DNA of 64,000 bases from Streptomyces graminofaciens (GCF_030294945.1 NZ_AP018448.1:11194501-11258500); one strand, 5' to 3'. Shown: positions 10,943 to 20,096, counted from the first letter of the stretch. The notes: generated by a model not told the origin, from the sequence alone. Numbers and translations are program-made.

Positions 10943-12426
10943 TTGGACATCCCCTTTCCGCCGTTCGTCCGCTGCCACCAGTCGCGGAACGGCTCCGCCG
11001 GCACCGTCGGCAGATCCCGGGTCGCGCTCCACGCCCTGCCCGGGCCGGGCAGCGTGCGCGGATGGAGACGGCGGCTGCGGGACGCGAGCCGCTGCCCGGT
11101 GCGCAGCGCGCCGGGGTGGCTGAACGCCCAGCGGGCCGCGCGCATCGCCGCCCGCTCGGCGGCATGGCCCTTCGCGGGCTTCAGCACGACCTTGTTGCCC
11201 TTCTCCGTGACCGGGCCGCCCTGCACGACCCGCTCCCGCAGATGCACCAGCACCTCAGGGATGTCGATGGCCACCGGGCACACCTCGTAGCAGGCGCCGC
11301 ACAGCGACGAGGCGTACGGCAGCGAGGCGTCGACCTCGCTCGCCGTGCCCCGGAGCTGAGGGCTGAGGATGGCGCCGATCGGGCCCGGATAGACCGAGCC
11401 GTACGCGTGGCCGCCCGCCCGCTCGTACACCGGGCAGACGTTGAGGCAGGCCGAGCAGCGGATGCAGCGCAGGGCCTGACGGCCGACCTCGTCGGCGAGC
11501 GTGTCGGTGCGGCCGTTGTCGATGAGGACCAGGTGGAAGACGCTCGGTCCGTCCGCGGTGGCGGAGTCCGTCGTGCCCGTCCAGGTCGAGGTGTACGGGT
11601 TCATGCGTTCGGCCGTGGAGGAGCGGGGGAGGGTCTGGAGGAAGACCTCCAGGTCCTGCCAGGTGGGCACGATCTTCTCGATGCCGACGACCGAGATGAG
11701 GGTCTCGGGGAGGGTGAGGCACATCCGGCCGTTGCCCTCGGACTCCACGACCACCAGCGTGCCCGTCTCGGCGACCATGAAGTTGGCGCCGGAGACGCCG
11801 ACCTTGGCCCGCAGGAACTTCTCGCGGAGGTGCAGACGGGCGGCCTCGGCGAGTTCGGCGGGCGTGTCGGTCAGCCCCTCCGGGGCCGGGCGGCCCCACT
11901 CGCTCATCTCCCGCGCGAAGATGTCCCGGATCTCGCCCCGGTTGCGATGGATGGCCGGGACCAGGATGTGCGAGGGGCGGTCCTTGCCCAACTGCACGAT
12001 CAGCTCGGCGAGATCGGTCTCGTAGGCGTGGATGCCCTCGGCCTCCAGCGCCTCGTTCAGCCCGATCTCCTGCGTGGCCATCGACTTGACCTTGACGACC
12101 TCCGTCTCACCGGTCGCCTTCACCAGATCGGCCACGATCCGGTTGGCCTCGTCGGCGTCGACGGCCCAGTGGACCGTGCCGCCCGCCGCCGTGACCGACT
12201 CCTCCAACTGCACCAGATACCGGTCCAGATGGCGCAGCGTGTGGTCCTTGATCAGCTTGCCCGCCTCGCGCAGCTCCGCCCAGTCGGACATCTCGGCCAC
12301 GGCCTTGGCTCGCTTGCCACGGATGGTGTGGGTGGCGTGACGCAGATTCCCGCGCAGGGTGGCATTGTGCACGGCCTCGTGCGCGGCCTTGGGGAACGCC
12401 GGCATTCCCAGATACGTCCCGCTCAT
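10939..12426 (-). CDS. lutB: LutB-type iron-sulphur protein of the lactate oxidation complex
   Basis: This 495-residue protein combines an N-terminal LUD domain (about 60-300, including MVAETGTLVVVESEGNGRM) with a two-cluster ferredoxin region. The motifs CIRCSACLNVCPVYE and CGACYEVCPVAI supply the cysteines for two 4Fe-4S clusters. It is the electron-transferring subunit of LutABC. The ATG at 12426 overlaps the lutA stop by 4 bp (ATGA), and its own stop overlaps lutC, so the three subunits are tightly coupled. Longer upstream frames are not needed and lack family similarity. Confidence 0.95.
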   Translation of the reverse strand: MSGTYLGMPAFPKAAHEAVHNATLRGNLRHATHTIRGKRAKAVAEMSDWAELREAGKLIKDHTLRHLDRYLVQLEESVTAAGGTVHWAVDADEANRIVADLVKATGETEVVKVKSMATQEIGLNEALEAEGIHAYETDLAELIVQLGKDRPSHILVPAIHRNRGEIRDIFAREMSEWGRPAPEGLTDTPAELAEAARLHLREKFLRAKVGVSGANFMVAETGTLVVVESEGNGRMCLTLPETLISVVGIEKIVPTWQDLEVFLQTLPRSSTAERMNPYTSTWTGTTDSATADGPSVFHLVLIDNGRTDTLADEVGRQALRCIRCSACLNVCPVYERAGGHAYGSVYPGPIGAILSPQLRGTASEVDASLPYASSLCGACYEVCPVAIDIPEVLVHLRERVVQGGPVTEKGNKVVLKPAKGHAAERAAMRAARWAFSHPGALRTGQRLASRSRRLHPRTLPGPGRAWSATRDLPTVPAEPFRDWWQRTNGGKGMSK

Positions 12427-13178
12427 ACCGTCGGCTCCTCTTCCGTGCTCGCCAGGATCTCGGCGATGTGCACCGGACGCATCCCGGTCCGCAGCCGGGC
12501 CATGGTGCCGCCGATGTGCATCAGGCAGGAGTTGTCGGCCGCGCACAGCACCTCGGCGCCCGTCGACTCGGCGTTGCGCACCTTGTCGGCGCCCATCGCC
12601 GCCGAGACATCTGCGTTCTTCAGCGCGAACGTGCCACCGAAGCCACAGCACTCGTCGGCCCCGGGCAGCTCCACCAGCTCCAGCCCCTTCACGGCCTGGA
12701 GCAGCCGCCGCGGCCGCTCGCCCAGCCCCAGGCCGCGCAGACCGTGACAGGTCGGGTGGTACGTCACCTTGTGCGGGTAGTACGCCCCGACGTCCGTCAC
12801 CCCCAGCACATCCACCAGGAACTCGGTCAGCTCGTACGTCTTCGGCACGACCGGCGCCAGCGTCCGCGCCAGGGTGTCGCCCCGGCCCTCGGCCCGCGCC
12901 CGCTCACCCATCCTCGGGTACAGCTCGCGCACCATCGCCCCGCAGGAGCCGGACGGGGTCACGATCGCCTCGTACTCCCGGAAGACATCGGAGAACTTCC
13001 GGGCCAACGGCTCCGCCTCATGCCGGTAACCGGTGTTGTAGTGCGCCTGCCCGCAGCACGTCTGGCCCATCGGGAAGTCGACGTCGACGCCCAGCCTGGT
13101 CAGCAATTTCACCACGGCGCGGCCGGTTTCCGGATAGAGCGTGTCGTTGACACAGGTCAGGAACAGGGCGACACGCAT
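12423..13178 (-). CDS. lutA: LutA-type CCG-domain protein of the lactate oxidation complex
   Basis: This is the first gene of the lutABC operon (251 aa). It has the two cysteine-rich CCG domains typical of LutA/GlpC-like subunits: FLTCVNDTL with TCCGQAHYNTGY in the first, and YHPTCHGLRGLG with ECCGFGGTFALK in the second; they bind Fe-S clusters. It works with LutB and LutC in L-lactate utilisation. The start ATG at 13178 is followed by a good MRVALFLTC start. The promoter should lie in 13179-13346, but I recognise no operator there. Confidence 0.95.
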   Translation of the reverse strand: MRVALFLTCVNDTLYPETGRAVVKLLTRLGVDVDFPMGQTCCGQAHYNTGYRHEAEPLARKFSDVFREYEAIVTPSGSCGAMVRELYPRMGERARAEGRGDTLARTLAPVVPKTYELTEFLVDVLGVTDVGAYYPHKVTYHPTCHGLRGLGLGERPRRLLQAVKGLELVELPGADECCGFGGTFALKNADVSAAMGADKVRNAESTGAEVLCAADNSCLMHIGGTMARLRTGMRPVHIAEILASTEEEPTV

Positions 13179-13346
13179 CGCAGCTCCTTGGGGTCGGTCA
13201 TCGGATGAGTGCAGGGTACGACAGGCGTACGCGCACAGGGAGAGAGGCCTGCCGTAGAGGCACAGACGTGTGGGGGTGGGGCCCCGCGGGTCGGCGTGTG
13301 GGCAGCGACGGGCGGGGCCCCGGTCATGGGTGGTGCCGGCTCACCG

Positions 13347-13527
13347 CTAGGGCGTGTTTCGAAAGTCCCGTCTGCCCCGCGGCGTCTGGTGCGGCACCTC
13401 GCCGCCTTGTCGGGGTCGTCCGCGTACGCCCAGTACGCGGACGACCCTCCGCCTTGCGATGCACCGCACCGGACGCCGCGGGCCCCGCCCTCCGGGCGGA
13501 CGACGCCACTTTCGAAACACGCCCTAG
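13347..13527. mobile_element. MITE-like fold-back element, 181 bp with 20-bp perfect terminal inverted repeats
   Basis: The left end CTAGGGCGTGTTTCGAAAGT (13347-13366) is repeated as its exact complement at 13508-13527. Inside, the two halves are also largely complementary, meeting at a central stem GTCCGCGTAC/GTACGCGGAC, so the whole element can fold into one long hairpin. It has no coding capacity of its own. The ends are CTAG, which may be the target sequence. The right end contains the rhaB stop codon (TAG at 13524-13526). It occupies the gap between rhaB and the lut operon. It is probably mobilised in trans by a transposase not present here. Confidence 0.8.
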
Positions 13528-14966
13528 GCGAGCCGGGCCTCGGCCGCACGCCAGGCCGCCGCATCGCCCTGCGGCTCGTAGCGCACCAGCGGCTGGGTAC
13601 GGGCGAGGAGTCGCCGCATCGAGGCCCGGTCCCCGACCAGACCGTGGGTACGGGCCTGGACGAGGACGTTGCCCAGTGCCGCCGCCTCCGCGGGGCCCGC
13701 CACCACCGGCAGTCCGCAGGCGTCGGCGGTCAGCTGGCACAGCAGGGCGTTGCGGGTGCCGCCACCGACGATGTGGACGACGTCCACGGGATGGTCGGCG
13801 AGCGACTGGGCCTCGGCGACGGCCCGCCGGTGGGCGAGGGCCAGCGAGTCCAGGATGCAGCGGGTGACCTCACCAGGCGTCTCCGGTACCGGCTGCCCCG
13901 ACTTCCGGCACGCCTCGGCGATCCGCTCCGGCATCCGGCCGGGCGCGAGGAACGCCGAGTCCCCGGCGTCCACGACCGACCGCAGCGCTAGCACCCCGGC
14001 AGCCGCGCGCAGCAGCTCTCCGAGATCGGGGTTCCCCCACTCCCGTACGCACTCCTGGAGCAGCCACAGCCCCATGATGTTCCGCAGATAGCGGACCGTG
14101 TCGTCGAGGCCCAGCTCATTGGTGAAGTTGGCGGCCCGGCTCGCCTCGGTCAGCACCGGAGCGTCCAGCTCCAGGCCGGCCAGCGACCAGGTGCCGGTGC
14201 AGATGTACGCGAACCGCTCCCCGGTGGCCGGGACGGCCGCCATCGCCGACGCCGTGTCGTGCGACCCGACCGTCGTCACCGGCACCGGCCCGGTCAGCCC
14301 GGTCTCCTCCAGCACCCGCTGCTGAAGCAGTCCCGCCGGATCACCGGGCCGCCGCAGCGGCGCGAACAGCTTCAGATCGATCCCGAGCCGCTGCGCCACG
14401 TCGTACGACCAGTCGCGCGTCCCGGGGTCGATCAGCTGGGTCGTGGAGGCGTTCGTCAGCTCGGTCCCGAACTCACCCGTCAGCCAGTACGACAGCAGAT
14501 CCGGGATGAGCAACAACCGTTCGGCATGCGCCAGTTGTGCGGAGGACCGGGCGGCGACCAACTGGTACAGCGTGTTGAAGGGCGCGTACTGCAACCCGGT
14601 CGCCGCGTACAGCTCGGCCGCGGGCACGGTGGCCCACACCTTCTCCGCGACCCCCTCGGTACGGGTGTCCCGGTAGTGCACCGGGTTGCCCAGCAGGGCC
14701 CCGTCGGCGTCCAGCAGCCCGTAGTCCACGGCCCAGCTGTCGATCCCGACGGAGTCGACCTGACCGGCGGCCTTCAGCCCGTCGAGCACCCCCGCGTACA
14801 GGGAGAGCACATCCCAGCGCAGCCCCTCGGGGGTCCGCACCGGCCGGTTGGGGAACCTGTGGGCCTCGACGAGCTCCAGCGAGTCCCGCCCCGCGCGGCC
14901 GACCATGACACGCCCGCTGGAGGCGCCGAGGTCGACCGCCGCGTACGACTTCACGGCCGTGCTCAT
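13524..14966 (-). CDS. rhaB: L-rhamnulokinase
   Basis: This FGGY-family sugar kinase (480 aa) phosphorylates L-rhamnulose at O-1. The N-terminal ATPase fold starts AAVDLGASSGRVMVG; IDSWAVDYGLLD and ASTTQLIDP belong to the substrate domain, TVGSHDTASAMAAVP contains the catalytic Asp, and HIVGGGTRNALLCQLTAD is the C-terminal FGGY signature. The start overlaps the stop of the upstream aldolase gene (ATGA). The stop codon falls in the terminal repeat of the adjacent fold-back element, so the last residues (EARLA) may have been set by that insertion, but the length is normal. Confidence 0.95.
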   Translation of the reverse strand: MSTAVKSYAAVDLGASSGRVMVGRAGRDSLELVEAHRFPNRPVRTPEGLRWDVLSLYAGVLDGLKAAGQVDSVGIDSWAVDYGLLDADGALLGNPVHYRDTRTEGVAEKVWATVPAAELYAATGLQYAPFNTLYQLVAARSSAQLAHAERLLLIPDLLSYWLTGEFGTELTNASTTQLIDPGTRDWSYDVAQRLGIDLKLFAPLRRPGDPAGLLQQRVLEETGLTGPVPVTTVGSHDTASAMAAVPATGERFAYICTGTWSLAGLELDAPVLTEASRAANFTNELGLDDTVRYLRNIMGLWLLQECVREWGNPDLGELLRAAAGVLALRSVVDAGDSAFLAPGRMPERIAEACRKSGQPVPETPGEVTRCILDSLALAHRRAVAEAQSLADHPVDVVHIVGGGTRNALLCQLTADACGLPVVAGPAEAAALGNVLVQARTHGLVGDRASMRRLLARTQPLVRYEPQGDAAAWRAAEARLA

Positions 14967-17002
14967 CGGAGGAAGGCGGCGGCGACGCCGGCGTCGACCG
15001 GGACGTGCAGACCGGTGGTGTGCGTCAGCTCCCCGCCGGTCAGCGCGAACACCGCGTTCGCCACGTGCTCCGGCAGCACCTCGCGCTTGAGGATGGTCCG
15101 CTGGGCGTAGAACTCGCCGAGCTTCTCCTCCTCGATCCCGTAGGTGGCCGCACGCTGAGCGCCCCAGCCCGCGGCGAAGATCCCGGAGCCGCGCACCACA
15201 CCGTCGGGGTTGACACCGTTGACCCGGATGCCGTGCTCGCCAAGTTCGGCGGCGAGCAGCCGCACCTGGTGGGCCTGGTCGGCCTTGGTGGCGGAGTACG
15301 CGATGTTGTTGGGCCCGGCGAAAACGGCGTTCTTCGACGCGATGTAGACGATGTCGCCGCCCAGCTGCTGCGCGATCATCACCCGGGCCGCCTCGCGCGA
15401 GACGAGGAACGAACCCCGGGCCATGATGTCGTGCTGCAGGTCCCAGTCCTTGGCGGACGTCTCCAGCAGCGGCTTGGAGATCGAGATTCCCGCGTTGTTG
15501 ACGACGAGATCGACGCCGCCGAAGGCGAGCGCGGCCGCCTTGAACGCTTCGGAAATCTGGTTCTCGTCCGTGACATCGACGGTCACCGCGACGGCCTTGT
15601 CGGCCCCGCCCAGCTCCTCGGCGACGGAAGCGGCGTTCTCACCGTTGAGATCGGCGACGACGACACAGGCGCCCTCGGCGACCAGCCGATGCGCGATGGC
15701 CTTCCCGATCCCGCTTCCCGCACCGGTCACCAGCGCGACCCGCGTGGCGAGCGGCTTCGGCTTGGGCATCCGCTGAAGCTTGGCCTCCTCCAGCGCCCAG
15801 TACTCGATCCGGAACTTCTCCGACTCCTCGATCGGCGCGTATGTCGACACCGCCTCGGCGCCCCGCATCACATTGATCGCGTTGACGTAGAACTCACCGG
15901 CCACCCGGGCGGTCTGCTTGTCCTTGCCGAAGCTGAACATGCCCACGCCCGGGATCAGCACGATCGCCGGGTCGGCGCCGCGCATCGCGGGGGAGTCGGG
16001 CTCGGCGTGCCGCTGGTAGTAGGCGGCGTACTCCTCGCGGTACTCGGCGTGCAGCTCCTTCAGCCGGGCGATCGCCGAGTCCAGGTCGGCGGCCGGCGGC
16101 AGGTCCAGCACGAGCGGCCGTACCTTCGTCCGGAGGAAGTGGTCGGGGCAGGAGGTCCCGAGGGCGGAGAGCCGAGGGTGCTCGGCACGCGCCAGGAACT
16201 CCAGCACCACGTCGGAGTCGTTGAAGTGCCCGACCTGCGGCTTGTCCTGCGAGGCGATGGCACGGATGTGAGGAGCGAGAGCGGCGGCCCGTTCACGGCG
16301 CTCGGCCTCCGAGAGGGCCGTGTACCCCTCGACGACGGCCCCGAAGGGCTCGGCCTTCCCCTTCTCCTGAAGGAACGCCTCGGCGGTACGGATGATGTGC
16401 AGCGAGTTCTTCTCGCACTCCTCGGCGGTGTCGCCCCAGGCGGTGATTCCGTGTCCGCCCAGCACACACCCGATGGCCTGCGGGTTCTCCCGCTTGACGG
16501 CCGCGATGTCCAGCCCGAGCTGGAAGCCCGGCCGCCGCCACGGCACCCACACCACGGTGTCGCCGAAGCACTCGGCCGTCAGCTTCTCCCCGTCGGCGGC
16601 GCAGGCGAGCGCGATCCCGGAGTCCGGGTGGAGGTGGTCGACGTGGGCGGCGTCCACCAGCCCGTGCATGGCGGTGTCGATGGAAGGAGCGGCGCCCCCC
16701 TTGCCGTGCAGACAGAAGTCGAACGCGGCGACCATCTCGTCCTCGCGCTCCACCCCCGGGTACACATCCACGAGCGCCCGCATCCGGTCCAGCCGCAACA
16801 CGGCCAGCCCCGCCTCGGTGAGCGTCCCGAGGTCACCGCCGGACCCCTTGACCCACATCAGCTCGACATCGCCACCGGTGACGGGATCGGTGTCGGTGCC
16901 CTTGGCGGACGTGTTGCCGCCGGCGTAGTTGGTGTTACGGGCATCGGCACCGAGCCGACGGGACCGGGCGAGAAGGGCGGCGGCTTCGGGGTGGGTAGCC
17001 AT
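14963..17002 (-). CDS. rhaD: Bifunctional rhamnulose-1-phosphate aldolase / short-chain (lactaldehyde) dehydrogenase
   Basis: This is a two-domain fusion of 679 residues. The N-terminal half (about 1-400) is a class II aldolase, with metal-binding histidines in DHLHPDSGIA and GGHGITAWG; it splits L-rhamnulose-1-phosphate into dihydroxyacetone phosphate and L-lactaldehyde. The C-terminal half (about 425-679) is an SDR dehydrogenase with the NAD loop VTGAGSGIGKAIA, NNAGIS, and the catalytic YSATK; it is expected to oxidise lactaldehyde to lactate, which the adjacent lutABC system could then oxidise. The same fusion is known from other actinobacteria and Bacillus. It is separated from rhaI by 157 bp containing an extragenic repeat, and overlaps rhaB by 4 bp. 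Confidence 0.94.
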   Translation of the reverse strand: MATHPEAAALLARSRRLGADARNTNYAGGNTSAKGTDTDPVTGGDVELMWVKGSGGDLGTLTEAGLAVLRLDRMRALVDVYPGVEREDEMVAAFDFCLHGKGGAAPSIDTAMHGLVDAAHVDHLHPDSGIALACAADGEKLTAECFGDTVVWVPWRRPGFQLGLDIAAVKRENPQAIGCVLGGHGITAWGDTAEECEKNSLHIIRTAEAFLQEKGKAEPFGAVVEGYTALSEAERRERAAALAPHIRAIASQDKPQVGHFNDSDVVLEFLARAEHPRLSALGTSCPDHFLRTKVRPLVLDLPPAADLDSAIARLKELHAEYREEYAAYYQRHAEPDSPAMRGADPAIVLIPGVGMFSFGKDKQTARVAGEFYVNAINVMRGAEAVSTYAPIEESEKFRIEYWALEEAKLQRMPKPKPLATRVALVTGAGSGIGKAIAHRLVAEGACVVVADLNGENAASVAEELGGADKAVAVTVDVTDENQISEAFKAAALAFGGVDLVVNNAGISISKPLLETSAKDWDLQHDIMARGSFLVSREAARVMIAQQLGGDIVYIASKNAVFAGPNNIAYSATKADQAHQVRLLAAELGEHGIRVNGVNPDGVVRGSGIFAAGWGAQRAATYGIEEEKLGEFYAQRTILKREVLPEHVANAVFALTGGELTHTTGLHVPVDAGVAAAFLR

Positions 17003-17036
17003 GCGTGATCAATCCTTACGGTGACGTACTTACGAA

Positions 17037-17097
17037 GGGGCGCGCCCCGTTTTCAGGGGCGCGGGGAACTGCGCGACCAGCCACGAACGGCCCGCAG
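17037..17097. repeat. Dispersed extragenic repeat, copy 1, with hairpin
   Basis: The segment holds GGGGCGCGCCCC (17037-17048), a hairpin CGCGCCCC/GGGGCGCG (17041-17048 with 17056-17063), then GCGCGACCAGCCACGA and CCCGCAG. The same order of words occurs in inverted orientation at 61193-61260. This matches a repeat family I know as common between streptomycete genes. Here it lies inside the rhamnose operon, between rhaI and rhaD, where the hairpin could lower downstream expression or stabilise an mRNA end. Confidence 0.7.
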
Positions 17098-17159
17098 TCT
17101 GCAACCGGCGGTTACCCGGCAGACGAAACGCAGCAATCGGCCTCAGCCCGGCGCAGCGG

Positions 17160-18320
17160 TCACGCCCCCCACCCCGCCTGCTCCCCGCCGACCCGCTCCT
17201 CGACGATCTTCGAAGCCCACCCGGAGGCGCGGTAGGCCACCATCGGCTCGGGGTTCAGCCCCATCTCCTCCCGCACCTCACGAAGCAACGGCCGCACATC
17301 CGTGTTGTACGCGTCCATCAGCACGGCATTGGCTTCGAGAACGTCACCGGAACGCTGAGCCTCGGCAAGAGCCTCCCGGTCGACAAGCAGCGCCTTCGCC
17401 GTGGCCTCCTGCACATTCATCACCGACCGGATGATCGCCGGGATCTTCGCCTCGATGTTGTGGCACTGGTCGAGCATGAACGCGACCTCGGGAGTGAACC
17501 CACCCCCACGCACCACCTCGTACATGATCCGGAACAGCTGGAACGGGTCGGCCGCCCCGACCATCAGGTCGTCATCGGCGTAGAACCGCGAGTTGAAGTC
17601 GAACCCGCCGAGCTTCCCCTCCCGCAGCAGCGTCGCCACGATGAACTCGATGTTGGTGCCCGGCGCGTGGTGCCCGGTGTCGACCACGACCTGCGCCTTC
17701 TCGCCGAGCTTCAGGCAGTGCGCGTAGGCGGTGCCCCAGTCCGGGACATCGGTCGTGTAGAACGCGGGCTCGAAGAACTTGTACTCGAGAAGCATCCGCT
17801 GGTTCTCGCCGAGCCGCTCGTACACCTCGGCCAGCCCCTCGGCCAGCCGGTCCTGGCGGCCGCGCACATCGTCCTGGCCGGGATAGTTCGTGCCGTCGGC
17901 GAACCACAGCTTCAGGTCCCGCGACCCGGTGGCGTCCAGGATGTCGACGCACTCCAGGAGGTGGTCGACGGCCTTGCGGCGGATCGCCGCGTCCGGGTGG
18001 CAGATGCTGCCCAGCTTGTAGTCGTCGTCCTGGAAGGTGTTCGAGTTGATCGCGCCGAGCTTCACACCGCGCTCCTCGGCGAACTTCGCCAGCGCCGCGT
18101 AGTCGTCGACCTTGTCCCAGGGAATGTGCAGGGACACGGTCGGCGCCACACCGGTGTACTCGTGCACCTTCGCGGCGTCCTCCAGCTTCTCCCACGGGTT
18201 GCGCGGGACACCCGGCTGGGCGAACACCTTGAAGCGCGTTCCCGAGTTTCCGTACGCCCACGACGGCGTCTCCACGGCCTGGGTCTTGAGGGCGGCCTTC
18301 ACCGCGGCGAGCTCGGTCAC
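17160..18320 (-). CDS. rhaI: L-rhamnose isomerase
   Basis: This isomerase converts L-rhamnose to L-rhamnulose. The 386-residue TIM-barrel protein matches the actinobacterial/Pseudomonas RhaI type rather than enterobacterial RhaA. Metal-site segments visible are LLEYKFFEPAFY (Glu), VVDTGHHAPGTN (Asp, His), GGFDFNSRFYADDDLMVG (Asp residues) and MLDQCHNIEAK. It is the first gene of the leftward catabolic unit. An operator-like CTGAAACGATTCAG lies 27 bp upstream of the start. The start ATG at 18320 has AGGAGCCCTGACGTG-like spacing and no better alternative. Confidence 0.95.
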   Translation of the reverse strand: MTELAAVKAALKTQAVETPSWAYGNSGTRFKVFAQPGVPRNPWEKLEDAAKVHEYTGVAPTVSLHIPWDKVDDYAALAKFAEERGVKLGAINSNTFQDDDYKLGSICHPDAAIRRKAVDHLLECVDILDATGSRDLKLWFADGTNYPGQDDVRGRQDRLAEGLAEVYERLGENQRMLLEYKFFEPAFYTTDVPDWGTAYAHCLKLGEKAQVVVDTGHHAPGTNIEFIVATLLREGKLGGFDFNSRFYADDDLMVGAADPFQLFRIMYEVVRGGGFTPEVAFMLDQCHNIEAKIPAIIRSVMNVQEATAKALLVDREALAEAQRSGDVLEANAVLMDAYNTDVRPLLREVREEMGLNPEPMVAYRASGWASKIVEERVGGEQAGWGA

Positions 18321-18346
18321 GTCAGGGCTCCTACCGACTTCGATGT

Positions 18347-18360
18347 CTGAAACGATTCAG
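18347..18360. promoter_or_regulatory. LacI-family operator in front of rhaI
   Basis: CTGAAACGATTCAG has 5-bp inverted arms around ACGA, which fits the TGAAACG-TTTCA type bound by LacI-family regulators. It lies 27 bp before the rhaI start, suited to blocking transcription. The LacI gene at 25259 is the likely binder. Confidence 0.65.
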
Positions 18361-18442
18361 TACGGGAAACTATGAGCGGCTCACCGCACTGTCAACCCCT
18401 GGGGCCAAGCCTGCTGTCCGTGACCAGTACGTGACCTGACCT

Positions 18443-18459
18443 GTCGAAAAAATTTCGAC
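18443..18459. promoter_or_regulatory. Inverted repeat in the rhamnose divergent promoter
   Basis: GTCGAAA-AAA-TTTCGAC is a perfect 7-bp inverted repeat midway between the divergent units and just upstream of the plus-strand -35 box. It differs from the LacI-type sites and may bind an activator or global regulator. Confidence 0.4.
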
Positions 18460-18468
18460 CGGAACCCA

Positions 18469-18498
18469 TTGACGTGACCTGCGTGTGGTGCCTAACGT
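18469..18498 (+). promoter_or_regulatory. Predicted promoter of the rhamnose transport operon
   Basis: TTGACG (18469-18474) and TAACGT (18493-18498) are separated by 18 bp and resemble a vegetative sigma-70-type promoter. The start point would fall around 18505, directly before the LacI-type operator. Confidence 0.5.
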
Positions 18499-18512
18499 CC
18501 CGGCAACCTAGT

Positions 18513-18524
18513 TGAAACCTTTCA
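18513..18524. promoter_or_regulatory. LacI-family operator in front of the rhamnose ABC operon
   Basis: TGAAACCTTTCA has perfect TGAAA/TTTCA arms around CC and sits just downstream of the predicted start point. Together with the site at 18347 it would let one repressor control both divergent units. Confidence 0.65.
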
Positions 18525-18578
18525 CGACGCAGTGAGGCAGCTTCTCCGCTAGCCACCGGACGTCGTCGAGGAGCCCCC

Positions 18579-20096
18579 ATGACCCACCCGTCCGATACGG
18601 GTCCGGCCCCCGTCCTCGCGCTGACGGACATCTCGAAGTCCTTCGGCGCCGTACGCGCCCTGCGGAGCGTGTCCTTTGAACTGTTCCCCGGAGAGGTGCA
18701 CGCCATCGCCGGAGAGAACGGCGCGGGCAAGTCGACCCTGATCAAGACGCTCGCAGGCGTGCACCGACCGGACTCCGGTCAGGTGCTCCTCGACGGAGAG
18801 CCGACCGTCTTCCACGGCCCGGCCGACGCCCGGGACGCGGGCATCGCCGTGATCTACCAGGAACCCACGCTCTTCCCCGACCTGTCGATCGCCGAGAACA
18901 TCTTCATGGGCCGCCAGCCCAGGCGCGCTCTCGGCCGCATCGACCACAGGGCCACCCATGCGGCCACCCTCGCCCTGATGCAGCGGCTCGGCGTCGAACT
19001 CGACCCCGACCGCCCGGCGCGCGGCCTGTCCATCGCCGACCAGCAGATCGTCGAGATCGCCAAGGCGCTGTCCTTCGACGCCCGCGTGCTGATCATGGAC
19101 GAGCCGACGGCAGCCCTCACCGGCAGTGAGGTGGCCCGGCTCTTCGGTGTCGTCCGCACGCTGCGTGAGCAGGGCTCGGCCGTCCTCTTCATCTCCCACC
19201 GCCTGGAGGAGATCTTCCAGATCTGCCAGCGCGTGACCACCCTTCGCGACGGCGCCTGGATCTCCAGCGAGCCGATCGACGGCATGACCGAGGACGACCT
19301 CGTTCGCCGCATGGTCGGCCGCGACCTGGACGAGCTGTACCCCAAGCAGGAGGTCGAGGCCGGCGAGGTGGCGCTCAGCGTCCGCCGACTGACCCGCGAA
19401 GGTGTCTTCACCGACGTCTCCTTCGACGTCCGCCGAGGCGAGATCGTCGGCCTGGCCGGGCTCGTCGGAGCCGGTCGTACGGAGGTCGCCCGGGCCGTCT
19501 TCGGCATCGACCGCTGGGATGCCGGCGAGGTCGAGATCGACGGCAGGGCCCTGACGAACGGCGCCCCCTCCACCGCCATGGCCGCCGGGCTCGCCCTCGT
19601 CCCCGAGGACCGGCGCGCCCAGGGCCTGGTGATGGACATGTCCATCGAGCGGAACATCGGCCTGACCGGTCTGCGTACGACGGTCAAGGCGGGCCTCATG
19701 GACCGCGGAGCCGAGCGGAGTCGCTCCCTCGACTGGGCGGTCAAGCTTCAGGTGAAGTACGCCCGCATCGCCGACACCGTCAACACCCTGTCGGGCGGCA
19801 ACCAGCAGAAGGTCGTCCTCGCCAAGTGGCTCGCCACCGGCCCGAAGGTGCTGATCGTCGACGAGCCCACCCGCGGCATCGACGTCGGCACGAAGGCCGA
19901 GGTGCACCGGCTGCTCAGCGAGCTGGCCGCCGACGGCGTGGCCGTCCTGATGATCTCCTCCGACCTGCCCGAGATCCTCGGTATGGCCGACCGCGTGCTC
20001 GTGATGCACGAGGGCCGGCTCACCGCAGAGATCCCTCGCTCCGACGCCACCGAGGAATCCGTGATGGCCGCAGCCACCGGGAGGGCCGCCGCATGA
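18579..20096 (+). CDS. rhaT: Rhamnose ABC importer, ATP-binding protein (RhaT/RbsA type)
   Basis: This 505-residue protein has two fused ABC domains, as in the CUT2 sugar importers. Domain 1 (about 10-245) has Walker [10 protein letters not shown] and Walker [12 protein letters not shown]. Domain 2 (about 260-500) has the degenerate Walker [11 protein letters not shown] usual for this class, the signature LSGGNQQK and [14 protein letters not shown]. It energises uptake through the two following permeases. Its stop overlaps the permease start (ATGA). Substrate assignment to L-rhamnose rests on the neighbouring catabolic genes, the mutarotase and the shared operators. Confidence 0.93.
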   Translation: MTHPSDTGPAPVLALTDISKSFGAVRALRSVSFELFPGEVHAIAGENGAGKSTLIKTLAGVHRPDSGQVLLDGEPTVFHGPADARDAGIAVIYQEPTLFPDLSIAENIFMGRQPRRALGRIDHRATHAATLALMQRLGVELDPDRPARGLSIADQQIVEIAKALSFDARVLIMDEPTAALTGSEVARLFGVVRTLREQGSAVLFISHRLEEIFQICQRVTTLRDGAWISSEPIDGMTEDDLVRRMVGRDLDELYPKQEVEAGEVALSVRRLTREGVFTDVSFDVRRGEIVGLAGLVGAGRTEVARAVFGIDRWDAGEVEIDGRALTNGAPSTAMAAGLALVPEDRRAQGLVMDMSIERNIGLTGLRTTVKAGLMDRGAERSRSLDWAVKLQVKYARIADTVNTLSGGNQQKVVLAKWLATGPKVLIVDEPTRGIDVGTKAEVHRLLSELAADGVAVLMISSDLPEILGMADRVLVMHEGRLTAEIPRSDATEESVMAAATGRAAA

